The position numbers and the translations under genes are program-made. Of a stretch of 64,000 nt of DNA, positions 43,537 through 53,765 are shown piece by piece (the stretch's first letter is position 1; the number at the start of each line of letters is the position of its first letter). The DNA comes from Ahaetulla prasina (lineage: Eukaryota; Chordata; Lepidosauria; Squamata; Colubridae). The notes beneath the pieces are model-generated. The model searched no databases. It saw nothing but the letters and a program-made list of their open reading frames with translations, and was not told the origin of the DNA. The DNA lies in contig NC_080539.1 of the NCBI RefSeq assembly GCF_028640845.1, positions 369,997,233 to 370,061,232 of the forward strand, written 5' to 3'.

Positions 43537-43665
43537 TTTCCTTTCGAATCTGGACCGCATTGCTTCCGAGGGGTATGTGCCAACTGCCCAGGATATCTTG
43601 AGAACTCGCGTGCCCACGACGGGCATTAATGAGTACTGCTTCTCAATGCAAAAGGTGATGTTAAG
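43537..43665 (+). CDS. GNA15: GNA15 exon 4 (linker and switch I)
   Basis: 129 nt, as in other Gq-class genes. The acceptor is tttcag and the donor GTAAAT at 43666. Encodes residues 156-198: [23 protein letters not shown]. This includes switch I, with the catalytic arginine R180 and the Mg-contacting threonine T183. The last coding bases are TTA AG, completed to Arg by exon 5. Confidence 0.95.
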
Positions 43666-43756
43666 GTAAATTGAAAAAAAAAAACAACTTTCATCCCAAG
43701 TGTTTATGTTTCATAATGGATTCCTTAAAATAAAGATATAATCGGGGTTGGTGGCT

Positions 43757-44135
43757 ACATAGGTAGTCCTCGACTAACAAGAGTTCATTTAGCGACCGTT
43801 CAAAGTTACAACATCACTGAAAAAAAAGTCACTTATGACCGTTTTTCACACTTACGACTATTGTAGCATCCCTGTGGTCACATGATTTACATTCAGATGC
43901 TTGATAACTCACATTTATGACGGTTTCAGTGTCCCGGGGTCAGGTCATCCCCTTTTCCGACTTTCTGACAAGCAGTGGGGAAATCATTTAACAACCATGA
44001 TACTAATTTAACAACTGCAGTGATTCGCTTAACAAATGTGGCGAGGAAAGACTACATGGGGCAAAACTCACAATTTTTCTCACTGAACAACAGAAATTTG
44101 GGGCTCAATGGTGGTCGTAAGTTGAGGACTACCTG
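43757..44135. mobile_element. Tigger-like MITE (intron 4)
   Basis: aggtagtcctcgactaacaa to cgtaagttgaggactacctg. Confidence 0.78.
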
Positions 44136-44254
44136 CAGTCCCTTCACCAGCTGCGGACTTCAATTCCCAGAATTCCTGAGCCAGCCATGATGGCTCAGGA
44201 ATTCTGGGAGTTGAAGTCCATAGGTTGTAAAGGGACCATAGTTGCCCATCCCTG
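44136..44254. mobile_element. Hairpin MITE
   Basis: ggacttcaattcccagaatt then its inverted arm aattctgggagttgaagtcc around a gccatgatggc centre. Confidence 0.7.
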
Positions 44255-44431
44255 TCAGAATCGAGAGATTAAATATCCAAGAAGGCTCAGTCATATTTTG
44301 AGAGATTCTGTTTTGTCAGGCTGCCTCTGATTATATTTAGGAAAGAATACACCTTGACTTCATTTGCAAATAAAGAAAAGTACTTTTACTAAATACATCC
44401 GGACTGCAGCAGTATAAAGTTGGATCTGAGG

Positions 44432-44690
44432 TGCCGGAATAGCTCAGGCTGGTAAAGCCTGTTATTAAGAACACAGTAGCCTGCAATTACTGCAGGTTCA
44501 AGCCCGGCCCAAGGTTGACTCAGCCTTCCATCCTTTATAAGGTAGGTAAAATGAGGACCCAGATTGTTGGGGGGGCAATAAGTTGACTTTGTAAAAATAT
44601 ACAAATAGAATGAGACTATTGCCTTATACATTGTAAGCCGCCCTGAGTCTTCGGAGAAGGGCGGGGTATAAATGTAAACAAACAAAAAAA
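44432..44690 (+). mobile_element. tRNA-derived SINE with L2-like tail
   Basis: gtgccggaatagctcaggct, B-box-like ggttcaagcccgg, tail ccgccctgagtcttcggaga. Confidence 0.83.
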
Positions 44691-44695
44691 ATATA

Positions 44696-45213
44696 TAGAA
44701 TAGAATAGAATTTTATTGGCCAAGTGTGATTGGACACACAAGGAATTTGTCTTGGTGCATATGCTCTCAGTGTACATAAAAGAAAAGATACCTTCATCAA
44801 GGTACAACATTTACAACACAATTGATGGTCAATATATCAATATAAATCATAAGGATTGCCAGCAACAAGTTATAGTCATACAGTCATAAGTGGAAAGAGA
44901 TTGGCGATGGGAACTATGAAACGATTAATAGTAGTGCAGATTCAGTAAATAGTCTGACAGTGTTGAGGGAATTATTTGTTTAGCAGAGTGATGGCCTTCG
45001 GGAAAAAACTGTTCTTGTGTCTAGTTGTTCTGGTGTGCAGTGCTCTATAGCGTCGTTTTGAGGGTAGGAGTTGAAACAGTTTATGTCCAGGATGTGAGGG
45101 ATCTGCAAATATTTTCACGGCCCTCTTCTTGATTCGTGCAGTATACAAGTCCTCAATGGAAGGCAGGTTGGTAGCAATTATTTTTTCTGCAGTTCTAATT
45201 ATCCTCTAAAGTC
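44696..45213 (-). mobile_element. Snake1-like CR1 3' end
   Basis: tagaatagaatagaattttat to ctcaatggaaggcaggttgg; nearly identical to the copy at 7578. Confidence 0.82.
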
Positions 45214-45659
45214 TGTGTTTTTCTTGTTGGGTTGCAGAACCGAACCATATCCCATCGTTAGTCCCTCCTCCCACAAGAGTTCAACCAAGTCTGGTCCAAT
45301 GCCAGCTCCTTCTCGCCCCTCCCACCCACTGGTAATCTTCTTCCGCAGGTCTCTGGCTGTAAATCATCTCAGGAATGCGCGCTCTAACATTCCTGCTGAA
45401 TTCAAACCATCAATCTCCCTTCCCCTTGATCTCATGTCAGACGACACTCTTAAAGGGCCCTCTCTACTTAACCTGAATCAATGAGCTATGTACATTACAC
45501 ATAAAACCCCACTGTAATCTAACTACTGAATATAAAGTGTACAAAAGGATGTGAGGATTGGAGTGGAGACTGACACTGTGTCATTGTGTAAGAACAACAC
45601 ACATGAGCACAAATTACAGAAAAATGCCCTCTTCTGATGAGATGGGAACGTATTGCAAT

Positions 45660-45985
45660 GTCATCCCTGAGATCCTCGCATTTACGACCACGGCACAGTC
45701 ACAGGATCAAAATTTGGGTGCTTGGCAACCAGCATCGATTTTCAACGGTTGCAGCATCTCGGGGGGGGTCACCATTTGTGACTTTCCCACCCGGCTTTCG
45801 ACAAACGAAGTCAATGGGAGAAGCCGAATTGGCTTAATGACTACATGATTCACTTAACAACTGCAGTGATTTGCTTAACAACCGTGGCAAAAAAAAAAAG
45901 ATGGTCATAGAATTGGCCGTGACTCGCTTAACAGCAAATCTGCTTAACAGGGGAAATTCCGATCCCAATTGTGGTCGTAAGACAA
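45660..45985. mobile_element. Tigger-like MITE fragment
   Basis: cacaggatcaaaatttgggt and gattcacttaacaactgcag blocks; the left end is lost. Confidence 0.65.
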
Positions 45986-46070
45986 ATCAATCAGACTAGA
46001 GCTGGATAGAATAGAATAGACCTTGGAGGTCTTCCAATCCAACTCCGTCCTCATGCAGGAGACCCTATAC

Positions 46071-47126
46071 CAGTGATGGGTAACCTTTTTTCATCAAGTG
46101 CCAAAAGCGGGGGGGTACGCGTACCCACACCCATAATTCAGTGCCCCCCAGCACCCCCCCCCGCACATGCATGTGTGACCCCCCCCCACGCTCCCCCGCA
46201 CATACGCGCACACCCTCCCTGCGCCCCGTTTTGGGCCCAGCAGGCCTCCCTGAAGCCTCTGGAGGCCGGAAATGTCCTGTTTCCACACTTCTGGTAGGGC
46301 CGTTTTTCGCCCTCCTCAGGCTCCAGAGGCTTTCTTGGAACCTGGGGAGGGCAAAAACAGCCTCCCCCAGAGGCCCTCTGGAGGCTGGAAACGGCCCATT
46401 TCCTGACTTCCAGTGGGCCTGGCAGGGCCGCTTTTCGCCCTCCTCAGGCTCCAGAGGCTTTCTTGGAACCTGGGGAGGGCAAAAACAGCCTCCCCCAGAG
46501 GCCCTCTGGAGGCTGGAAACGGCCCATTTCCTGACTTCCAGTGGGCCTGGCAGGGCCGCTTTTCGCCCTCCTCAGGCTCCAGAGGCTTTCTTGGAACCTG
46601 GGGAGGGCAAAAACAGCCTCCCCCAGAGGCCCTCTGGAGGCTGGAAACGGCCCATTTCCTGACTTCCAGTGGGCCTGGCAGGGCCGCTTTTCGCCCTCCT
46701 CAGGCTCCAGAGGCTTTCTTGGAACCTGGGGAGGGCAAAAACAGCCTCCCCCAGAGGCCCTCTGGAGGCTGGAAACGGCCCATTTCCTGACTTCCAGTGG
46801 GCCCGGCAGGCCCACTTTTCGCCCTCCCCAGGCTCCAGAGACTTTCTTGGAGCCTGGGGAGGACGAAAACTGCCTCCTTCCCCAACCCCCCAGAGGCCCT
46901 CCAGAGGCCGAAAAAGCCCTCCCAGAGCCTCCGTTCGAGCTGTGGCATCCAAAACGGGCCATATGGAGACTCCTGGGAGGGGAGGAGCGGTGTGAGCAGG
47001 GCCAGCCAAAAATCAGCTGGTTGGCGCACACATGCGTGCTGGAGCTGAGCTAGGGCAACGGCTCGCGTGCCCGCAGATATGGCTCCACATGCCACCTGTG
47101 GCACGCGTGCCATAGGTTCGCCATCA
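46071..47126. mobile_element. hAT element (CAGTGATGG family) carrying a 128-bp minisatellite
   Basis: cagtgatgggtaacctttttt to cataggttcgccatca. Flanks ccctatac (46063-46070) and ccctagac (47127-47134) match 7/8. Confidence 0.85.
46193..46915 (+). repeat. Minisatellite, 128-bp unit, about 5 copies
   Basis: Units start at 46321, 46449, 46577, 46705 and 46833 (ctccagaggctttcttgg), exactly 128 bp apart. The first three units are identical by eye; the fourth and fifth diverge. Open frames in both strands repeat the same peptide and are not genes. Confidence 0.95.
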
Positions 47127-47440
47127 CCCTAGACCATTTCAGACAAATGGTTGTCCAGTCTTTTCTTAAAAACCTCCATTGATGGAGCACCCGCAACCTC
47201 TGGTGGCAAGCGGTTCCACTGGTTAATTGCCCTCACTGTTAGGAACTTTCTCCTTAATTCTTCTAATAGTTGCTTCTTCCCTTGGTTAGTTTCCATCTGT
47301 TGCTTCTTGTCTTGCCTTCAGGTGCTTTGGAGAATACTTTGACCCCACTCTTCTTTGTGGCAGCCCCTCAAATACTGAAATGCTGCTATCAGTGTCCCCC
47401 CTAATCCTGCAATGTTCTACTTATGTTTTAGTCTCTAGGC

Positions 47441-47574
47441 CAGGGGTCTCCAAATTTGGCAACTTTAAGACTTGTGGACTTCAAGTCCCAGAATTGAAGT
47501 CCAAAATTGAGGAATTCTGGGAGTTGAAGTCCACAAGTCTTAAAGTTTAAAGTTGCCAAGTTTGGAGACCCCTG
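47441..47574. mobile_element. Hairpin MITE
   Basis: caggggtctccaaatttgg to tttggagacccctg with a perfect 8-bp duplication CTCTAGGC (47433-47440, 47575-47582). Confidence 0.92.
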
Positions 47575-47614
47575 CTCTAGGCCTTTAATCATCTTAGCTT
47601 TGCCAAAGTATAAT

Positions 47615-48145
47615 AATAATAACAACAGAGTTGGAAGGGACCTTGGAGGCCTTCTAGTCCAACCCCTGCCCAGGCAGGAAACTCTACACCATCTCAGACA
47701 GATGGTTATCCAATATCGTCTTAAAAATTTCCAGTGTTGGGGCATTTACAACTTCTGCAGGCAAGTCGTTCCACTTATTAATTGTTCTGACTGTCAGGAA
47801 ATTTCTCCTTAGTTCTAAGTTGCTTCTTTCCTTGATCAGTTTCCACCCATTGCTTCTTGTTCTACCCTCAGATGCTTTGGAGAATAGTTTGACTCATCTT
47901 TGTGGCAGCCCCTGAGATATTGGAACACTGCTATCATGTCTCCCCTAGTCCTTCTTTTCATTAATCTAGACATACCCAATTCTAGCAACCGTTCTTGATT
48001 ATGTTTTAGCCTCCAGTCCCCTAATCACCTCTGTTGCTCTTCTCTGCACTCTTTCTAGAGTCTCAGCATCTTTTTTACATCGTGGCGACCAAAACTGAAT
48101 CCAATATTCCAAGTGTGGCCTTACCAAAGCATTGTAGAGTGATTC
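47615..48145 (-). mobile_element. CR1 LINE 3' end
   Basis: Minus strand from gagttggaagggaccttgg to the [18 protein letters not shown] coding block. Confidence 0.85.
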
Positions 48146-48395
48146 TATAATGATTCTATCCCTCTGTTTATACAGCCCAGCACTCAATGTCTTTTTTGTA
48201 ATGTGGTCACCCAAAACTGGACACAATATTCCAGGTGTGGTCTTTACTAAGGCTTTAGGAAGAGGTACTAATACTTCACGTGATTTTGATTCTAAGCCTC
48301 TGTGTATGCAACCAAGGACTGTATTAGCTTTTCTGGCTGCTGCCGCACACCCCAACATCCGTCTCACTGTTTTTGAGCCATGATTTGCCTAACTG
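48146..48395 (-). mobile_element. CR1 upstream ORF fragment
   Basis: Minus-strand [21 protein letters not shown], the CR1 segment preceding LVRPHLEYC; order disturbed. Confidence 0.7.
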
Positions 48396-48399
48396 GAGG

Positions 48400-48780
48400 A
48401 CTATCTATAGATTAATAAAAAGAAGGACTAGGGGAGACATGATAGCTGTGTTCCAATATCTCAGGGGTTGCCACAAAGAAGAGGGAGTCGAGCTATTCTC
48501 CAAAGCACCTGAAGGCAGGACAAGAAGCAATGGGTGGAAACTAATCAAGGAAAGAAGCAACTTAGAACTAAGGAGAAATTTCCTAACAGTTAGAACAATT
48601 AATAAGTGGAACGACTTGCCTGCAGAAGTTGTGAATGCTCCAACACTGGAAATTTTTAAGAAAATGTTGGATAACCATCTGTCTGAGATGGGGTAAGGTT
48701 TCCTGCCTGGGCAGGGGGTTGGACTAGAAGGCCTCCAAGGTCCCTTCCAACTCTTGTTGTTATGTTATGTTATGTTATGA
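48400..48780 (+). mobile_element. CR1 LINE 3' end, 40 bp before exon 5
   Basis: + frame with [20 protein letters not shown] and [19 protein letters not shown]; (ATGTT)n tail at 48757-48779. Confidence 0.9.
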
Positions 48781-48818
48781 TTTCCCCCCACTCCCCGCCC
48801 CATTTCTATGTTTTTTAG

Positions 48819-48948
48819 GATTGTTGATGTTGGTGGGCAGAAAACTGAACGCCGGAAGTGGATCCACTGTTTCGAAAACGTGATCGCCTTGATCTATTTG
48901 GCCTCCCTGAGCGAGTATGACCAGTCGCTGGAGGAGAATAATAGCGAA
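48819..48948 (+). CDS. GNA15: GNA15 exon 5 (switch II)
   Basis: 130 nt with acceptor ttttttag and donor GTAAGG at 48949. Encodes IVDVGGQKTERRKWIHCFE and IALIYLASLSEYDQ. This covers switch II with the GTP-hydrolysing glutamine Q206 and the following beta strand, and it ends in phase 0. It is closely flanked by two CR1 fragments in opposite orientation, 40-420 bp upstream and about 310-920 bp downstream. Confidence 0.95.
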
Positions 48949-49067
48949 GTAAGGAGCAGCGTGGAGACAGGAATATTTGAGGGGATAGAGGGACAATTAA
49001 GAGTGAGGATTGTGTGTGTGTGTGTGTGTTTGTGTCTGTATTCTCTTTGTGTGTGAATTTATATGAG

Positions 49068-49130
49068 GGGTCCTTGATGCTCTCTGATCTCGATGGTTTT
49101 CTTGCAGACATTTTATTACCCAACTAGGTA
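49068..49130 (-). repeat. Short repeat (MSARRQPSSE-type), minus copy
   Basis: gcagacattttattacccaac, reverse complement of the blocks at 49979-50380. Confidence 0.6.
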
Positions 49131-49139
49131 AGTTTTTTA

Positions 49140-49255
49140 TGGGTAGTTCTTAATATTGTATGGGTTTGTTTTCTGTATTTTAACCCGCTGTTCACCGCCC
49201 TGAGTCCTTCGGGAGAAAGGCGGTCTATAAATTAAAATATTATTATTATTATTAA
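49140..49255 (+). mobile_element. L2 3' tail
   Basis: caccgccctgagtccttcgg and (ATT)n. Confidence 0.78.
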
Positions 49256-49866
49256 CATAACATAACAACAGAGTTGGAAGGGACCTTGGAGGCCTTCTAG
49301 TCCAACCCCCTGCCGAGGCAGGAAACCTTACCCCATCTCAGTCAGATGGTTATCCAACATTTTCTTAAAAATTTCCAATGTTGGAGCATTCACAACTTCT
49401 GCAGGCAAGTTGTTCCACTTATTGATTGTTCTAACTGTCAGGAAATTTCTCCTTAGTTCTAAGTTGCTTCTTTCTTTGATCAGTTTCCACCCATTGCTTC
49501 TTGTTCTACCCTCAGGTGCTTTGGAGAACAGCCCGACTCCCTCTTCTTTGTGGCAGCCCCTGAGATATTGGAAGACTGCTATCATGTCTCCCCTAGTCCT
49601 TCTTTTTATTAAACTAGACATACCTAATTCCAGCAACCGTTCTTCATATGTTTCAGCCTCCAGTCCCCTAATCATCTTTGTTGCTCTTCTCTGCACTCTT
49701 TCTAGAGTCTCAACATCTTTTTTACATCGTGGCGACCAAAACTGGATGCAATATTCCAAGTGTGGCCTTACCAAGGCATTATAAAGTGGCACTAACACTT
49801 CACGTGATCTTGATTCTATCCCTCTGTTTATGCAGCCCAGAACTGTGTTGGCTTTTTTAGCAGCAA
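49256..49866 (-). mobile_element. CR1 LINE 3' end with 156-codon ORF remnant
   Basis: Minus frame 49328-49798, nearly identical in protein to the + copy at 48400: [37 protein letters not shown]. Confidence 0.92.
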
Positions 49867-50390
49867 CATCATCAGTGCTAAAACGAAGTGGGGTTTACTC
49901 TCCATTTTATAGAAGTGACTTGCCTGTCAGCTCCCTTCTAGCCCTCAGTTTATATACAAGCACACCGCTCCCTTCTAGCACTGATGTTGTTACCTAGTTG
50001 AGTAATGAAACTTCTGCAAGGAGACAACCAAGCTCAGAGAACACAGAGGACCCCACCTCTTCCTCTTCCTCCCCTTCTTCGCCACCATTCCACATACCTC
50101 ACTCCCTTCTAGCACTGATGATATTACCTAGTTTGGTAATGAAATGTCTGCAAGAAAACAGTCAAACAGGCAAGCTGTACCAAGAACCTCATAGTCCTTT
50201 TCCTCCTCCTCCTCCTCCTCCTCCTCCCTGTCCTCCCTCCTGCTTCCTCCCTTCTTCGACTCCATTCTGCAAATCTCGCTCCCCTCTAACATTGATAATG
50301 TTATCTAATTGGGTCGCAAAATGTCTGCAAGAAAACCACCAACCTCAGAGAAGATCAAGGACCTCACAGTTCAACCCTGAGCTTACAAAT
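49867..50390 (+). repeat. Three diverged copies of a short repeat
   Basis: gatgttgttacctagttgag / gatgatattacctagtttgg / gataatgttatctaattggg, each followed by a gtctgcaag block, at about 49980, 50112 and 50288. A fourth copy is inverted at 49068. CTC triplets at 50200-50227. Confidence 0.7.
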
Positions 50391-50453
50391 ATCCTGTCAC
50401 AATTTATACATATTGTTTGGCCTTCTGATCCAGCTTGAAATGTCCCTTGGTTC

Positions 50454-50750
50454 AGCGGTGGGATTCAGCCGGTTTGGGACGATTCAGGCGAACCGGTGGT
50501 TAAATTGCTGGCCGGCCCTTCCCCTCCCTGCCCCTTCCAGGAGTCCCCATGTGCCCCATTTTGTCTCCCAGGTAAGTGCAGTGTGGCCTATAGGCCCAAA
50601 ACGGGGAGCAAGGGGTTGCCCTCTCCCCCCCTCCCCCTATCGTGGCCCATTTTTTCACCCAGGAGGCTGCAGGGAGGCATCCTTTCTCTGGACAAACCGA
50701 TGTCTGCAAAAAAACCCTGCAGAATAAACTTCCAAGCCTCAGTGTGCTGC
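50454..50750. mobile_element. AACCGGT-family hAT element, fragment
   Basis: cagcggtgggattcagccgg to gcatcctttctctgg. The right end is not found. Confidence 0.6.
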
Positions 50751-50767
50751 TCGTTCTTGATGGTAGC

Positions 50768-51331
50768 TGTTCTGGTCCATCAGCAGCCTATGGAGCTGGC
50801 AACTGAGTTGGACAGCGATGAGGCTGAGGTGGGGTCCAGGGCCATCGGGAAGTGAGGTGCGGACTCCAGAGCTTCCAGAGCCTGATAATAGTGAGGCAGA
50901 GGAACAGGAGGAGCCTGTTCCTAATGCACGCATGAGAAGAGCTGCCAGAAGGCAAGAGCAGCTCAAGCAGAGAGGACAACTCGGGAGTAAGGCCAAGAGA
51001 TGATTGGCCCTCCCATAAGGCTTAAAACAGACTAGCAACGCCATTTGGGCTTTTGCTGGAAAACAACGTTGTAGCTGCGTCTTCTGCTTCATCTTCTGCT
51101 TTGTCTACGTCTTTGTTTTTGTGGCTTCTGGGCGTTTGCCAGGAAGGGCCTTTGGCAGTTTGCCTAATTGGATTAAGGTTTGGGAGATAACTGAGGAATT
51201 TGTGTTGGGAGGCATTTGTTTTACTTTGAGTTGAACGACGGTGGGAATGACATAATTCCCAGCTGTTTGAATAAAGTTTGTTTTTCCACGGACTAAGTTT
51301 ATTACTACCTACTTGGGTCTGGGTCACAACA
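50768..51331 (+). mobile_element. Solo LTR, 564 bp, immediately before exon 6
   Basis: tgttctggtccatcagcag to tgggtcacaaca, TG..CA ends, with a perfect 5-bp duplication GTAGC (50763-50767, 51332-51336). A poly(A) signal AATAAA lies at 51270-51275 in the gene's sense direction. Confidence 0.92.
51270..51275 (+). terminator. LTR poly(A) signal AATAAA in sense within GNA15 intron 5
   Basis: ctgtttgaataaagtttgt inside the solo LTR. If used, it would end transcripts before exon 6; no evidence of use. Confidence 0.5.
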
Positions 51332-51396
51332 GTAGCTTTATGCATGTTTTCCTTCTTTTTCCCCTCATTTTTTTTCCTCCCGTTTTTTCCTATCAG

Positions 51397-51550
51397 AACC
51401 GAATGAGGGAGAGTTTGGATCTCTTCAGGACCATTCTGGAGCTGCCCTGGTTCTGGAACACCTCGATTATTCTCTTCTTGAACAAAGTGGACATTCTGGA
51501 GGAGAAAATCCTCACCTCGGATCTGGCTGCCTATTTCCCCACTTTCCCAG
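51397..51550 (+). CDS. GNA15: GNA15 exon 6 (guanine-specificity NKxD)
   Basis: 154 nt with acceptor tatcag after a long T/C tract and donor GTAACG at 51551. Encodes [35 protein letters not shown] and [13 protein letters not shown] (271-274) is the guanine-specificity motif. A solo LTR with its target-site duplication ends at 51336, only 60 bp upstream, so the branch point and polypyrimidine tract sit in the remaining short stretch. Confidence 0.95.
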
Positions 51551-51692
51551 GTAACGTTCCTTGCTTTGAACAGATGGGCAGCGTGGAGGAGCGGTTAGAG
51601 GCTCTGTCTGTCGAAGTGGCACGTTCTAGAAAAGGGTTGCAAAATTGGTGCAAACCGGGGCCTGCTTCCCTAATCTGAACCCTCAGCTAAAT

Positions 51693-53735
51693 TAGTAGTA
51701 GCTCAGGCTGGTAAGAAGCCTGTTATTAGAACACAGCAGCCTGCAATTACTGCAGGTTCAAGCCCGGCCCAAGGTTGACTCAGCCTTCCATCCTTTATAA
51801 GATAGGTAAAATGAGGACCCAGATTGTTGGGGGGGCAATAAGTTGACTTTGTAAATATACAAATAGAATGAGACTATTGCCTTTTACACTGTACGTCTTG
51901 TTGAGCACATTTGGGATGAGTTTGACCCTGTGGCTCCCGAGGACGTGGACAGGTTGTTGGGGAGGCTTCACGGCACGACATGTTTACTGGACCCGTGTCC
52001 TTCCTGGCTGGTACTGGCCACTCAGGCGGTGACACGAGGCTGGCTCCAGAGGATCATCAACGCTTCTTTGTTGGACGGGGTTTTCCCTGCTGCCTTGAAA
52101 GAGGCGGTGGTGAGACCCCTCCTTAAGAAGCCCTCTTTGGACCCAGCTATTTTGGGTAATTATCGTCCAGTCTCCAACCTTCGCTTTGTTGCGAAGGTTG
52201 TAGAGAGTGCCGTGGCGCGACAGCTGCCCCAACACCTGGATGAAGATGTCTATCTAGACCCGTTCCAGTCCGGCTTCCGACCCGGATACAGCACGGAGAC
52301 AGCTTTGGTCGCATTGGTGGATGATCTCTGGAGGGCCAGGGACAGGGGATATTCCTCTGCCCTGGTCCTATTAGACCTCTCAGCGCGCTCGATACCATCG
52401 ATCATGGTATCCTGCTGCGCCGGGTGGGGGGATTGGGAGTGGGAGGCACCGTATATCGGTGGTTCTCCTCCTATCTCTCTGACCGGCCGCAGACGGTGTT
52501 GACAGGGGGGCAGAGGTCGACCGCGAGGGGCCTCACTTGTGGGGTCCCACAGGGTCGATTCTCTCGCCCTGCTGTTCAACATCTACATGAAGCCGCTGGG
52601 TGAGATCATCAGTGGTTTCGGGTGAGATACCAGCAGTACGCTGACGACACCCAGCTGTATTTTTCCACCCCGGACCACCCCAATGAAGTTGTTGAAGTGC
52701 TGTCCCGGTGTTTGGAAGCTGTACGGGTCTGGATGGGGAGAAACAGGCTCAAGCTTAATCCTCCAAGACGGAGTGGCTGTGGATGCCGGCACCCGATTCA
52801 GTCAGCTGCAGCCGCGGCTGGCTGTTGGAGGCGAGTTACTGGCCCCAAAGGATAGGGTGCGCAACTTGGGTGTCCTCCTGGATGATCGGCTGTCGCTTGA
52901 AGACCATTTGACGGCCGCTCCAGGAGGGCCTTCCACCAGGTTCGCCTGGTTCGCAGTTGCGCCTTCCTTGATCGGGATGCCTTATGCACAGTCACTCATG
53001 CGCCTGCTACCTCTCGCTTGGATTACTGTAATGCTCTCTACATGGGGCTCCCTTGAAGTGCGCTCGGAGGCTTCAGTTAGTCCAGAATGCAGCTGCGCTG
53101 GTTATAGAGGAGCTACGCAGTAGCTCCCATGTAACACCGCCTCCTGCGCAGACTGCACTGGCTGCCTGTGGCCTTCGGGTGCACTTTAAGGTGTTGGTTA
53201 TGACCTTTAAAGCGCCCATGGCTTAGGACCTGGGTACTTACGGGACCGCCTGCTGTTACCACATGCCTCCCACCGACCCGCACGCTCCCATAGAGAGGGA
53301 CTTCTCAGGGTGCCGTCCGCCAAACAATGTCGGCTGGCGGCCCCAGGAAGGGCCTTCTGTGGGGCTCCCACACTCTGGAACGAGCTTCCCCGGTTTACGC
53401 CAAATACCTGACCTTCGGACATTTCGTCATGAACTCAAGACTCATCTTTTATCCGCGGGCTGGCTTAAATTGGGATTTTAATGTTAAATTTATTAATTTT
53501 AAACGGGTTTTTAGTATGGTAAATTTTAATCATTGGGCTAATTTTAAAATAAGTTTTTTAAATCGTATTTTAAATTTGTATATTGTATTGTTGGTTTTAT
53601 TATGCCTGTACACCGCCCTGAGTCCTTCGGGAGAAGGGCGGTATAAAAATCAAATCAAATAAATAAATAATAAAATAAGCCGCCCTGAGTCTTCGGAGAA
53701 GGGCGGGATATAAATGTAAATTTAAAAAAAAAATT
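51693..53735 (+). mobile_element. tRNA-derived SINE split by an L2 insertion
   Basis: SINE head and body 51693-51893 (ggttcaagcccggcccaagg), tail 53680-53735 (gccgccctgagtcttcggag). The intervening L2 is inserted inside the conserved tail. Confidence 0.88.
51894..53679 (+). mobile_element. L2 LINE, 1.8 kb, with RT domain remnant
   Basis: + frame 51930-52502 encodes [40 protein letters not shown] and LVLLDLSA, then a frame change. YADDTQLY (the RT active-site box) is encoded at about 52636. L2 C-terminal blocks and a ccgccctgagtccttcggg tail follow. Several frameshifts make it inactive. It is the longest L2 copy here. Confidence 0.93.
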
Positions 53736-53765
53736 ATGGGGAAGTTGCTCTTTCCTTACCTCAGT

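Larger units (their letters stand above)
44314..45575. mobile_element. Solo LTR (TGTCAGGCTGCC family) with nested SINE and CR1
   Basis: tgtcaggctgcctctgatta to gtggagactgaca. Same family as 39821. Interrupted by a SINE (44432-44690) and a Snake1-like CR1 (44696-45213). The target duplication is not clean. Confidence 0.7.
46010..47600 (-). mobile_element. CR1 3' end interrupted by two MITEs
   Basis: CR1 3' sequence at 46010-46070, 47127-47440 and 47575-47600, split by the hAT element (46071-47126) and a hairpin MITE (47441-47574). Confidence 0.82.

Noticed and set aside
46141..47053. Several overlapping open frames of 125-195 codons on both strands
   Set aside because: They are the 128-bp minisatellite read in different frames; the peptides repeat with the unit.
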